From an uncultured Prevotella sp. (GTDB lineage: Bacteria; Bacteroidota; Bacteroidia; Bacteroidales; Bacteroidaceae), in NCBI GenBank assembly GCA_937892695.1, contig CALBJK010000180.1, forward strand, positions 1 to 14,395: DNA of 14,395 bases, written 5' to 3'. The notes beneath the pieces were generated by a model. It saw nothing but the letters and a program-made list of their open reading frames with translations. It searched no databases and had not been told where the DNA came from. Shown here piece by piece: positions 5,976-13,191 of the stretch. Numbering within the stretch: the first letter of the stretch is position 1; each line of letters begins with the position of its first letter. A program made the position numbers and the translations under genes.

Positions 5976-7292
5976 TTATTTGTTTCTACCGAACTTTGTG
6001 TAACCGTACTTTGCGGTAGCGTCGAGCTCTTCCTCAATGCGGATGAGCTGGTTGTACTTAGCCATACGGTCTGTACGGCTCATCGAACCGGTCTTGATCT
6101 GACCTGCGTTTGTTGCAACGGCGATGTCAGCGATAGTGGTGTCCTCGGTCTCGCCCGAACGGTGAGAAACGACAGCTGTGTAGCCATGACGGTGAGCCAT
6201 GTCGATAGCGTCGAGAGTCTCGGTGAGCGAACCAATCTGGTTAACCTTGATCAGGATAGAGTTGGCAACACCCATGCGGATACCCTTTTCGAGGAACTTG
6301 ACGTTGGTAACGAACAGGTCGTCGCCTACAAGCTGGCAACGGTCGCCGATAGCAGAGGTGAGCTTTGCCCAGTTGTCCCAGTCGTTCTCGTCGAGACCAT
6401 CCTCGATAGAGTCGATAGGATACTTGGTGATGAGGTGCTCCAGATACTTGATCTGCTCGTCAGCGGTGAGCTTCTTGCCGTTAGGATCTTTCTTCTTGCC
6501 ATCTTTGAGCTGACGGTAGTCATAGTACCACTTGCCGTTCTCGTTGACAGCAAACTCAGAAGCTGCGCAGTCCATAGCGATGGTTATGTCCTTGCCCGGC
6601 TCACGACCGGCAGCACGGATAGCTTCGCAGATTGTCTCCAGAGCGTCCTCTATACCGTCGAGGTTAGGAGCGTAACCGCCTTCGTCGCCTACAGCGGTAG
6701 AAAGGCCACGACCTTTCAGAATCTTTGCCAGAGCATGGAAAGTCTCGGCACCCCAACGGATGGCCTCAAACTCGTCCTGTGCGCCAACCGGGCGAATCAT
6801 AAACTCCTGGAATGCGATAGGAGCGTCAGAGTGAGCACCGCCGTTGATGATGTTCATCATCGGAACAGGCATGGTGTAGGTGTTGCAGCCGCCGATATAG
6901 CGGTACAAAGGTATATTCAGAGCTTTTGCTGCGCAATGAGCAACTGCCAGAGAAACACCCAGAATGGCGTTAGCACCGAGCTTGCTCTTGGTAGGAGTGC
7001 CGTCGAGAGCGAGCATTTCCTTATCGATAAGACGCTGCTCCAGAACGTTGAAACCTTTAAGATGGGGAGCGATTACAGAATTTACATTCTCTACAGCCTT
7101 CTGTACGCCCTTGCCGCCGAAGCGTTCTTTTTCGCCGTCGCGCAGCTCCAGAGCTTCGTTTTCACCGGTAGATGCACCTGATGGAACGCTTGCACGACCC
7201 ATCACACCGTTTTCCAACGTTACTTCAACTTCTACAGTTGGGTTACCTCTTGAATCGAGGATTTCTCTTGCATGAATTTTTTCAATCTTCAT
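5976..7292 (-). CDS. eno: Enolase (phosphopyruvate hydratase)
   Basis: A complete 438-residue enolase, the usual length, catalysing 2-phosphoglycerate to phosphoenolpyruvate in glycolysis in the cytoplasm. Key parts are present: the mobile loop PSGASTG (38-44), GDEGG with catalytic Glu204, the magnesium ligands Asp241 (AMDCAAS), Glu297 (SIEDGL) and Asp324 (VGDD), catalytic Lys349 within the signature ILIKVNQIGSLTET (346-359), and SHRSGETEDT (376-385) and Lys400 at the active site. It stands alone as a one-gene unit: its own -33/-7 promoter lies about 40 bases upstream and a strong terminator 24 bases downstream. Codon use looks more biased than its neighbours, as expected for a highly expressed gene. 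Confidence 0.98.
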   Translation of the reverse strand: MKIEKIHAREILDSRGNPTVEVEVTLENGVMGRASVPSGASTGENEALELRDGEKERFGGKGVQKAVENVNSVIAPHLKGFNVLEQRLIDKEMLALDGTPTKSKLGANAILGVSLAVAHCAAKALNIPLYRYIGGCNTYTMPVPMMNIINGGAHSDAPIAFQEFMIRPVGAQDEFEAIRWGAETFHALAKILKGRGLSTAVGDEGGYAPNLDGIEDALETICEAIRAAGREPGKDITIAMDCAASEFAVNENGKWYYDYRQLKDGKKKDPNGKKLTADEQIKYLEHLITKYPIDSIEDGLDENDWDNWAKLTSAIGDRCQLVGDDLFVTNVKFLEKGIRMGVANSILIKVNQIGSLTETLDAIDMAHRHGYTAVVSHRSGETEDTTIADIAVATNAGQIKTGSMSRTDRMAKYNQLIRIEEELDATAKYGYTKFGRNK

Positions 7293-7330
7293 AATACAAT
7301 CTTATATTAGATAGTTTACTTTTCTATCCG

Positions 7331-7362
7331 CAAAGATAATGCCATTTTGCTGAATAAAGAAA
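7331..7362 (-). promoter_or_regulatory. Promoter of eno
   Basis: On the minus strand TATCTTTG (7338-7331) is an exact TAnnTTTG -7 box. TTTC (7362-7359), one base off TTTG, lies 20 bases upstream as the -33 box. Transcription should begin near 7325, leaving a leader of about 33 bases. Confidence 0.7.
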
Positions 7363-7386
7363 TCAGCTTTATTCTATTTTCAGCGT

Positions 7387-7416
7387 ATTTCAATTTATTT
7401 CGATTTATTTCAACTT
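7387..7416. repeat. Three tandem 10-bp repeats (ATTTCRAYTT)
   Basis: ATTTCAATTT (7387-7396), ATTTCGATTT (7397-7406) and ATTTCAACTT (7407-7416) lie head to tail. The period of one helical turn places the T-tracts on one face of the DNA, so it may be curved or bind a protein cooperatively. It sits upstream of the eno -33 box. Confidence 0.7.
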
Positions 7417-7559
7417 ATTACAGCTTCGTACTCTTGTCACACCCTTCAAAATCGCACTTGCATACAGGTCAGACTCGACATAAAGGAACACAATGCTCAA
7501 AGAAACAGTAAGTTCCAAAATTTCGGGCTGCAACTGGCCGGAAAACCGGAAAATAAACG

Positions 7560-7567
7560 TAACTTTG
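7560..7567 (+). promoter_or_regulatory. -7 box of the epimerase-PAP2 operon
   Basis: TAACTTTG is an exact TAnnTTTG match. No good TTTG is found 19-21 bases upstream (the sequence there is TGGCCG), so the promoter may be weak or need an activator. The start codon at 7613 is about 40 bases past the predicted transcription start. Confidence 0.55.
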
Positions 7568-7576
7568 CAAAATTGT

Positions 7577-7593
7577 TGCACGATATACGTGCA
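7577..7593 (+). promoter_or_regulatory. Inverted repeat in the epimerase leader
   Basis: TGCACG (7577-7582) and CGTGCA (7588-7593) flank ATATA. It lies a few bases after the predicted transcription start, where an operator or leader hairpin would affect expression. Function inferred from position only. Confidence 0.35.
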
Positions 7594-7612
7594 GACTCCA
7601 TCATTAAGATAC

Positions 7613-8614
7613 ATGGCCAACAGCATATTGATAACCGGCGCAAGCGGTTTCATCGGCAGTTTCATCGTCGAAGAAGCATTGCGCAGAGACATGGACGTAT
7701 GGGCGGCGGTGCGCCCTACCAGTTCGCATAAATACCTGACAGACAGCCGCATCCACTTTTTGAACGTCGATTTTTCCACCAAAGACAGCGTCATGCAAAG
7801 CCTTGCCGGGCATCATTTCGACTATGTTGTACATGCGGCCGGCGTGACAAAATGTCTGCACAAGGACGACTTCCGCCGGGTAAACACTGAAGGCACAAAG
7901 CATCTTGTCGATGCACTCATAGAGTCGGGAATGGCTGTCAAACGGTTTATCTTCATCAGTTCGCTGAGCGTCTTCGGAGCTATACACGAGACCATGCCAT
8001 ATCAGGACATAACCGAACATGACTACCCCAAGCCCAACACGGCCTACGGACGCAGCAAGCTCGATGCCGAACTGTACGTGGAGATGGCGGCACGCAAGCT
8101 GCCTTGCATCATTCTGCGACCTACAGGAGTGTACGGCCCACGCGAGCGCGACTATTACCTTATGGCCCTGAGCATAAAACGGCATATCGACTTTGCCGTC
8201 GGCTTCTGCCGCCAAGACATAACGTTTGTATATGTAAAGGATGTAGTGCAGGCCGTATTCCTCGCACTCGACCACGGCAAGAGCGGACGCAAATACTTCC
8301 TGACCGACGGAGGAGTCTACTCATCGGCCGACTTCAGCGAACGTCTGCGCCGCGAGATGGGCAATCCGTGGGTGCTGCGGCTGACGGCACCGCTATGGGT
8401 GCTGCGCACAGTTACAGCCGTATGCGAAGCTGCCGGGAAAATCACGGGAAAGGTCACTGCGCTCAACAACGACAAGTACAACATCCTGAGCCAGCGCAAC
8501 TGGAGATGTGACATCGAACCTACGATGGACGAACTGGGCTACCATCCCCATTATGATCTCGACAGGGGCGTGGCCGAGACAGTAGAATGGTACAAGCAGA
8601 ACGGATGGCTGTAG
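7613..8614 (+). CDS. NAD(P)-dependent epimerase/reductase, extended SDR family
   Basis: A 333-residue cytoplasmic oxidoreductase. The N-terminal Rossmann fold has GASGFIG (9-15), and VVHAAGVTK (72-80) is the next conserved strand. The active site has Ser116/Ser117 (ISSLSVFG) and the Tyr145-x-x-x-Lys149 pair (YGRSK). The LRPTGVYGPRERD segment (168-180) binds cofactor and substrate as in 3-beta-HSD-like and sugar epimerases. ATG 7613 is chosen because the fold begins there and the upstream extension overlaps the -7 box. It is followed after 59 bases by a membrane PAP2 enzyme, so the two are probably one operon. The exact substrate cannot be read from the sequence. Candidates are a nucleotide sugar or a 3-ketolipid; the 3-ketosphinganine reductase of Bacteroides thetaiotaomicron (BT_0972) belongs, as I recall, to this family. 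Confidence 0.88.
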   Translation: MANSILITGASGFIGSFIVEEALRRDMDVWAAVRPTSSHKYLTDSRIHFLNVDFSTKDSVMQSLAGHHFDYVVHAAGVTKCLHKDDFRRVNTEGTKHLVDALIESGMAVKRFIFISSLSVFGAIHETMPYQDITEHDYPKPNTAYGRSKLDAELYVEMAARKLPCIILRPTGVYGPRERDYYLMALSIKRHIDFAVGFCRQDITFVYVKDVVQAVFLALDHGKSGRKYFLTDGGVYSSADFSERLRREMGNPWVLRLTAPLWVLRTVTAVCEAAGKITGKVTALNNDKYNILSQRNWRCDIEPTMDELGYHPHYDLDRGVAETVEWYKQNGWL

Positions 8615-8673
8615 AGTACAACAACGCGTCAGCTACGACGACATCAGATTATTAAGAAAGAGTTGAGAAAAAG

Positions 8674-9639
8674 ATGATAAAATACATAAAGACACTTTTT
8701 GCAATAGAGAAGAAGCCGGCCAAAGGACTACTCACCGTCGAATGGTGTGTACTGGCATACATGACGCTGACGCTTCTCATTGTGCTTTTCACCTATACAA
8801 AGCTGGCCAACCCTGAAGCAATGATATGGGGACGGGTGCGAATAGGAGCCACAACTATGGCTCTATGGGCTGTATACAGGCTCGTGCCGTGCCGCATCAC
8901 CAGAGCTGCACGCATCATAACACAGCTGGCTCTCCTGGCATGGTGGTATCCTGACACTTACGAGATAAACCGGATGTTTTCTAATCTCGACCATCTGTTC
9001 GCAGCAGCCGAGCAGTCGGTAATGGGTTTCCAGCCCGCGCTGACGTTTGCAGCCGATTTTCCTTCGCCCATAATCAGCGAACTGATGAGCCTCGGCTACA
9101 CCTCTTACTATCCAATGATATTCGTAGTGGTGATGTTCTTTTTCTTTTGCAGATACAAAGAATTCGAGCGTTGCTCGGTCATCATCCTGCTGTCCTTTTT
9201 CATATACTACGTGTTTTTCATCTTCGTGCCGGTAGCAGGACCAACCTTCTACTACAAGGCCGTAGGCATAGAAAACATAACGAGAGGAGTGTTTCCTGCC
9301 ATACACGACTACTTCAACACCCATCAGGACTGTCTGCCAACACCTGGCTATACCGACGGCTTCTTCTACGGTCTGGTAGAAGATGCCAAGGCAGCCGGCG
9401 AACGCCCCACAGCGGCTTTTCCATCATCACACGTAGGCGTGGCCACCGTGTGTGTGCTTCTGGCATGGCACAGCTGCAACCGCCGTCTTTTCTTCACGCT
9501 GATACCTTTCTACATTCTGCTCTGCTTATCGACTGTCTACATCCAGGCCCACTACGCCATCGACGCATACGCCGGTCTGATATCAGGAGCAGTCATCTAT
9601 TTTACGTTGCTGGCGGCAACACGCAAAATGAAATGCTAA
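8674..9639 (+). CDS. Membrane PAP2 / Aur1-like phosphatase or phosphotransferase
   Basis: A 321-residue integral membrane protein with about six hydrophobic segments (roughly 25-45, 57-71, 82-96, 146-162, 168-188, 272-288 and 298-315 are candidates). The catalytic motifs of the PAP2 superfamily are in the C-terminal half: FVPVAGPTFY (184-193), FPSSHVG (249-255, His253) and the STVYIQAHYAID block (286-297, nucleophile His293 and Asp297). FPSSH plus HYAID without the usual Ser-Gly-His is the pattern of the PAP2_3 / Aur1-like branch, which includes inositol phosphorylceramide synthases and lipid phosphate phosphatases. The active site would face the periplasm. It follows the epimerase gene by 59 bases with the same orientation, and ends 45 bases before the convergent Nudix gene. 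Lipid substrate unknown. Confidence 0.85.
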   Translation: MIKYIKTLFAIEKKPAKGLLTVEWCVLAYMTLTLLIVLFTYTKLANPEAMIWGRVRIGATTMALWAVYRLVPCRITRAARIITQLALLAWWYPDTYEINRMFSNLDHLFAAAEQSVMGFQPALTFAADFPSPIISELMSLGYTSYYPMIFVVVMFFFFCRYKEFERCSVIILLSFFIYYVFFIFVPVAGPTFYYKAVGIENITRGVFPAIHDYFNTHQDCLPTPGYTDGFFYGLVEDAKAAGERPTAAFPSSHVGVATVCVLLAWHSCNRRLFFTLIPFYILLCLSTVYIQAHYAIDAYAGLISGAVIYFTLLAATRKMKC

Positions 9640-9684
9640 GGCTTCGGTTATTATAAATGTGGGGTCTAAAACAAGAACCGACAG

Positions 9685-10251
9685 CTACCGTCTGGCCACA
9701 AGGTCATAGAAATGCTTCCATAGCGGAGCGGCCATTGTGGCTTGCACGATTTGCCCCGTGGACAGAAGCTTCCAAACTTCATCACGAGTAAGGACATGAA
9801 TCTCTACATCCTCGGTACGGTCAAGATGCTGTCCGCCCCTTTTCTCTACCCCTTCGGCCACAAAGCAATGGGTGATATTGTTTGTAGTCGAAGCATTGGC
9901 ACAGATGCTCATCGCCTCATGCCACGTACCACCACCGAAGCCGGTTTCCTCCATCAGTTCGCGCCTTGCGGCCTGTTCCGGCAGTTCGCCTTTCTCCATA
10001 ACTCCGGCACACAGCTCGAACAACGTGCGCCCAAGGCCGTGACGATACTGCCGCACGAATACGTAGTGGCCGTCGGCAGTTATGGCTATAGTGTTCACCC
10101 AGTCGGGATATTCAAGAACGTAGTATTCCTTGTTAATAACCCCATCAGGAAGCTCCACCGTATCGCAACGCGCTGTAAGCCACGGGCGGCGGACGACATA
10201 CTTGCTGTCGAGAACCCGCCATTTCATGTCTTTGAGCTCTTTATTTTCCAT
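9685..10251 (-). CDS. Nudix hydrolase, ADP-ribose pyrophosphatase-like
   Basis: A 188-residue cytoplasmic hydrolase that likely cleaves a nucleoside diphosphate linked to another moiety; the ADP-ribose/ADP-sugar type (NudF-like) is the best guess from the N-terminal beta domain and the FVRQYRHGLGRTLFELCAG run-in. The Nudix box is perfect from Gly83 to Phe105: G-x5-E89-x7-R97-E98-L-x-E101-E102-x-G104-F, which binds magnesium. The frame stays open to 10305, but that would overlap the HAD stop codon by 44 bases; ATG 10251 leaves a 10-base gap and is followed by normal family sequence. It is the second gene of a two-gene operon with the HAD phosphatase. Confidence 0.92.
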   Translation of the reverse strand: MENKELKDMKWRVLDSKYVVRRPWLTARCDTVELPDGVINKEYYVLEYPDWVNTIAITADGHYVFVRQYRHGLGRTLFELCAGVMEKGELPEQAARRELMEETGFGGGTWHEAMSICANASTTNNITHCFVAEGVEKRGGQHLDRTEDVEIHVLTRDEVWKLLSTGQIVQATMAAPLWKHFYDLVARR

Positions 10252-10261
10252 AATCCGAATA

Positions 10262-10903
10262 TTAGTCTGACATAGCATCAAGCTGACGGCGCGTGTCATC
10301 GGCACTGACGAAAACTATGCCGTTAAAACCCAGCTGTCGGGCAGCTTCCACATTCTCTTCTCTGTCATCAATGAACACCGACTCTTCTGCCTTCAGACCA
10401 TAACGGCTGAGCAGCAGACGGTATATGCCAGGGTCGGGTTTTGCCATTTTCTCAATACCAGACACAACAGTGCCTTCAAGAAGAGAAAGAAAATCGAAAC
10501 GTTCGAATGCTATATGTATGTTCTCAGCCGACCAGTTGGTAAGTCCGTAGAGCCGGAAACGGCATCCACCGTTATCTGCTTTCTCATCATGGAGCTGGCG
10601 TAACAAAGCCACACTCTCGGGTTTATCCCCTTTCAGCATCTCCGGCCAATGGACAGGATAGAGTTCGATGGCCTCACGATATTCAGGAAACTTCGGTGTA
10701 AGTTCTCTAATTCCTTCAGCGTATGTACGGCCACGGTCGTTCTCCAACCCCCATTTGTCGTTACATACATTGGCAAGAAAATACTCCATCTTCGCGTCAT
10801 CGTTGAAATAATTGCGGTAATAGTAGCGCGGATTCCAGTCGACGAGCACGCCGCCGAAATCAAATACGATGTTCCTTATTTTCATGTTGTATGGTTTTGA
10901 CAT
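10262..10903 (-). CDS. HAD-superfamily hydrolase, YihX-like
   Basis: A 213-residue cytoplasmic phosphatase-like protein. Motif I is VFDFGGVLVDWN with nucleophile Asp15; the position of the usual second Asp is Gly17, as in YihX-type enzymes (DxGNV), which act on alpha-glucose-1-phosphate in E. coli. Motif II is LTN (Thr122), the motif III lysine is in MAKPDPGIY (Lys155), and motif IV is FIDDREENVEAA with Asp179 and Asp180. A helical cap lies between about residues 25 and 105. Translation may begin at Met7 (10885) instead. It has its own predicted promoter and leads the Nudix gene by 10 bases, so the pair may handle phosphorylated sugars or nucleotide sugars. The substrate is not readable from the sequence. 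Confidence 0.9.
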   Translation of the reverse strand: MSKPYNMKIRNIVFDFGGVLVDWNPRYYYRNYFNDDAKMEYFLANVCNDKWGLENDRGRTYAEGIRELTPKFPEYREAIELYPVHWPEMLKGDKPESVALLRQLHDEKADNGGCRFRLYGLTNWSAENIHIAFERFDFLSLLEGTVVSGIEKMAKPDPGIYRLLLSRYGLKAEESVFIDDREENVEAARQLGFNGIVFVSADDTRRQLDAMSD

Positions 10904-10933
10904 ATTCTTTTGTCAAGTAATAATATGATGCTG

Positions 10934-10966
10934 CAAAGTTATCATTTATGCCCGGCACTCTACAAC
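10934..10966 (-). promoter_or_regulatory. Promoter of the HAD-Nudix operon
   Basis: On the minus strand TAACTTTG (10941-10934) matches the -7 consensus exactly. GTTG (10966-10963) lies 21 bases upstream as an imperfect -33 box. The predicted start near 10928 leaves a leader of about 25 bases to ATG 10903. Confidence 0.65.
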
Positions 10967-11039
10967 AAATGAGGTTAACAAATACGAAAACGCACATTAA
11001 ATGTAGCGAGTGAAAATTTATACACATTTTACTTGCATC

Positions 11040-11375
11040 TATTATCATTACAACCCAGAGAATGCGGCAGACGACCAGGCTGTCAGAATTCGGATACTAC
11101 TGGTACGGTGTGACTGCCTACGCTGCCGGACAAGAAGGTGTAACAGCATCTACCGACAAGAAAGTATTCGGCAATGCATTTTTTCTGTACCATACAACGA
11201 AAATTTCAACGATACTTTGGCTTTCGATTTCTTTACACTCAATGACAACGGAACGAGGAACAAAGCCATGGGAAATGCCATTTGCCAGTTCGGCCATGCC
11301 AACAATGCTTACGACTGGCCCATAACACCACCAATAGCCCTTGATTCTTCTTGGCATATCAGAAAACTCGGGCTA
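11040..11375 (+). pseudogene. Relic of a fibronectin III / cleaved-adhesin surface protein
   Basis: Two frames hold pieces of one protein pattern. In the frame of 11062, residues YYWYGVTAYAAGQEGVTAST then DKKVFGNAF (about 11095-11190) resemble the end of a fibronectin III domain. A switch near 11180-11190 to the frame of 11010 gives FSVPYNENFNDTLAFDFFTL (about 11181-11240), then FGHANNAYDWPITPPIALDSSW (to about 11355). This is the start of a cleaved-adhesin (choice-of-anchor J) domain, whose usual core is DDWLITPPI. There is no usable start, no signal peptide, at least one frameshift, and the domain is cut off before its end. It is an internal fragment of a larger secreted protein, probably left by deletion or failed recombination. 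No function expected. Confidence 0.7.
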
Positions 11376-11405
11376 TGCCAGACTCCTATACAATAAAAAA
11401 TTGGG

Positions 11406-11475
11406 GGCAAAGCAAGGTTGTCTTAAAAGAAAGAGCTACGAACCAGCATACAAAAACTTGTATGTTTGCTTTGCC
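11406..11475. repeat. Nested inverted repeat overlapping the comM -33 box
   Basis: GGCAAAGCAA (11406-11415) and TTGCTTTGCC (11466-11475) are perfect reverse complements. Inside them CATACAA (11447-11453) and TTGTATG (11458-11464) form a second hairpin with a 4-base loop. The right outer arm includes the TTTG (-33) of the comM promoter. It may be an operator, a terminator remnant of the decayed gene, or the ends of a lost element. Confidence 0.55.
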
Positions 11476-11500
11476 ATTATCTATATTTAGGGTAACTTTG
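11470..11500 (+). promoter_or_regulatory. Promoter of the comM-HAD operon
   Basis: TTTG (11470-11473), a 19-base spacer and TAACTTTG (11493-11500) match the Bacteroidetes -33/-7 consensus exactly. The predicted start near 11507 leaves an unusually long leader of about 140 bases before ATG 11647. Confidence 0.75.
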
Positions 11501-11646
11501 TAGATGATAAGTAACGTTTTGACAATTGATAGAAAATACATCATCATTTGCCACCCGTTTGCTTTATTCTTACAAAAAACTCATAACGTGGGAAACTTGC
11601 AAAAGTACCTTTCCACAAATTGCTAACCAATATATCCGCAAACTAA

Positions 11647-13191
11647 ATGCTTGTAAAAACTTACAGCGCAGCCGTCAACGGACTCGACGTGACTACTGTC
11701 ACTATAGAAGTGAACATCATAAAGGGAGTTATGTTCCGCTTTACCGGACTGGGCGACGCCGCCGTGCGCGAAGGACGCGACCGAATAGCGTCGGCCATGC
11801 AGGTGAACGGCTTCAGGTTTCCTACAGGCGACATAACCGTCAATATGGCTCCGGCCGACCTCCGGAAGGAGGGTAGCGGCTTCGACCTGCCACTTGCCAT
11901 TGCCATTCTTTCTGCCGGGGGCGGCATGGTTTCGGACAAGCTAAGCGAATATATGATGGTCGGCGAACTTAGTCTGGACGGTAGTCTGCAACCTGTACGC
12001 GGAGCATTGCCCATAGCCATAAGAGCCAGAGCTGAGAAGTACAAGGGACTTATCGTTCCGCGACAGAACGTAAGAGAGGCTGCAGTAGTGAACAATCTCG
12101 AAGTCTACGGCATGGAGACATTGCCCGAGGTGGTAAGTTTTCTTACCGGACAGTCGGATGCCCGACCTACGATGATAGACACCCGCCGCGAGTTTTACGA
12201 AAGACAGAGTTGTGCAGGTCCAGACTTTGCCGACGTACGCGGACAGGAGACAGTGAAGCGTGCCCTGGAAGTGGCGGCTGCCGGAGGCCACAACATGATA
12301 ATGATTGGTCCGCCGGGCAGCGGCAAGTCGATGATGGCCAAACGGCTGCCTTCGATTCTGCCACCGCTGTCGTTGGCCGAAAGCCTGGAGACCACCCAGA
12401 TACACAGCGTGGCGGGAAAACTCGGACGGGGCACGTCGCTCATCTCTGTACGGCCTTTCCGTGCGCCCCACCACACCATATCCGAAGTGGCTCTGGTAGG
12501 AGGAGGCATGACACCTCAGCCGGGTGAAATCTCTCTGGCCCACAATGGGGTGCTGTTTGCCGACGAATTGCCTGAATTCAACAAGTCGACTCTCGAAGTG
12601 CTGCGCCAGCCTCTCGAAGACCATAAGATTACAATATCGCGGGCAAAATACACTGTTGAATTTCCTTGTTCGTTCATGTTCGTGGCCTCGATGAATCCCT
12701 GTCCTTGCGGATACTACGGCGACCCGACACATCGGTGTGTATGCACACCAGGGCAGATACAACGTTACATGAACAAGATTTCGGGTCCGCTGCTCGACCG
12801 TATCGACATCCAGACCGAGATAACACCGGTTCCGTTCAAGGACATTTCAAGCGGAGCACCTGGCGAACCTAGTGCGAGAATACGAGAGAGAGTAATCCGA
12901 GCACGACAGATACAGGAAGAACGTTACAAAGCCGACAAGGGCATCCACTGCAACGCACAGATGACAGAACGCATGATACACATCTATGCCGAACCTGACA
13001 ACGAAGGCATAGAAATGCTCCGTACTGCCATGGAACGGCTGAGTCTGTCGGCCCGGGCCTACAACCGCATTTTGAAAGTGGCACGCACTATAGCCGACCT
13101 AGCCGATAGTCAACCGGTAAGACCTGAGCATATAGCTGAAGCCGTATCATACCGCAATCTGGATCGGGGCGACTGGGCAGAAAGAGGATGA
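11647..13191 (+). CDS. comM: ComM/YifB-family AAA+ Mg-chelatase-like ATPase
   Basis: A complete 514-residue protein. ComM is a hexameric helicase that drives branch migration of the D-loop in natural transformation (shown in Vibrio and others) and is also conserved in non-competent species. The N-terminal domain (about 1-165) has the Lon-protease-like fold of the family, with GLGDAAVREGRDRI (34-47). The AAA+ core has Walker A GPPGSGKS (221-228), RAPHHTISEVALVGGG (272-287), Walker B VLFADE (302-307) and arginine-containing GPLLDRIDI (380-388). Four cysteines in CPC (352-354) and CVC (364-366) form the family's zinc-like insert. The C-terminal helical domain ends in LSARAYNRILKVARTIADLA (467-486). 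Its ATGA stop overlaps the next HAD gene. Confidence 0.95.
   Translation: MLVKTYSAAVNGLDVTTVTIEVNIIKGVMFRFTGLGDAAVREGRDRIASAMQVNGFRFPTGDITVNMAPADLRKEGSGFDLPLAIAILSAGGGMVSDKLSEYMMVGELSLDGSLQPVRGALPIAIRARAEKYKGLIVPRQNVREAAVVNNLEVYGMETLPEVVSFLTGQSDARPTMIDTRREFYERQSCAGPDFADVRGQETVKRALEVAAAGGHNMIMIGPPGSGKSMMAKRLPSILPPLSLAESLETTQIHSVAGKLGRGTSLISVRPFRAPHHTISEVALVGGGMTPQPGEISLAHNGVLFADELPEFNKSTLEVLRQPLEDHKITISRAKYTVEFPCSFMFVASMNPCPCGYYGDPTHRCVCTPGQIQRYMNKISGPLLDRIDIQTEITPVPFKDISSGAPGEPSARIRERVIRARQIQEERYKADKGIHCNAQMTERMIHIYAEPDNEGIEMLRTAMERLSLSARAYNRILKVARTIADLADSQPVRPEHIAEAVSYRNLDRGDWAERG

Larger units (their letters stand above)
7293..7612. other. Divergent regulatory gap between eno and the epimerase gene
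   Basis: This 320-base gap has no gene. It contains the eno promoter on the minus strand, three tandem ATTTCRAYTT 10-mers (7387-7416), the -7 box of the plus-strand epimerase operon (7560-7567), and a short inverted repeat in that operon's leader (7577-7593). An open frame that would extend the epimerase upstream to 7493 crosses the predicted transcription start and is unlikely to be translated. Confidence 0.65.
10942..11646. other. Gap between the HAD operon and comM
   Basis: No intact gene is present. The stretch carries the HAD promoter at its left end, the cleaved-adhesin relic (11040-11375), a nested inverted repeat (11406-11475), the comM promoter (11470-11500) and a 140-base comM leader. 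Open frames such as 11526-11876 have no protein-like pattern. Confidence 0.6.

Noticed and set aside
5955..7181. Long plus-strand frame opposite eno
   Set aside because: It is the antisense shadow of a complete, motif-perfect enolase with biased codon use.
7493..7612. 40-residue extension of the epimerase
   Set aside because: It crosses the -7 box and lies before the Rossmann fold; ATG 7613 gives the normal start.
9640..9684. Terminator between the PAP2 and Nudix genes
   Set aside because: Only a weak 6-base TCGGTT/AACCGA pairing with a long loop and no T-run.
11526..11876. Open frame overlapping the start of comM
   Set aside because: It is out of frame with comM and has no protein-like pattern.
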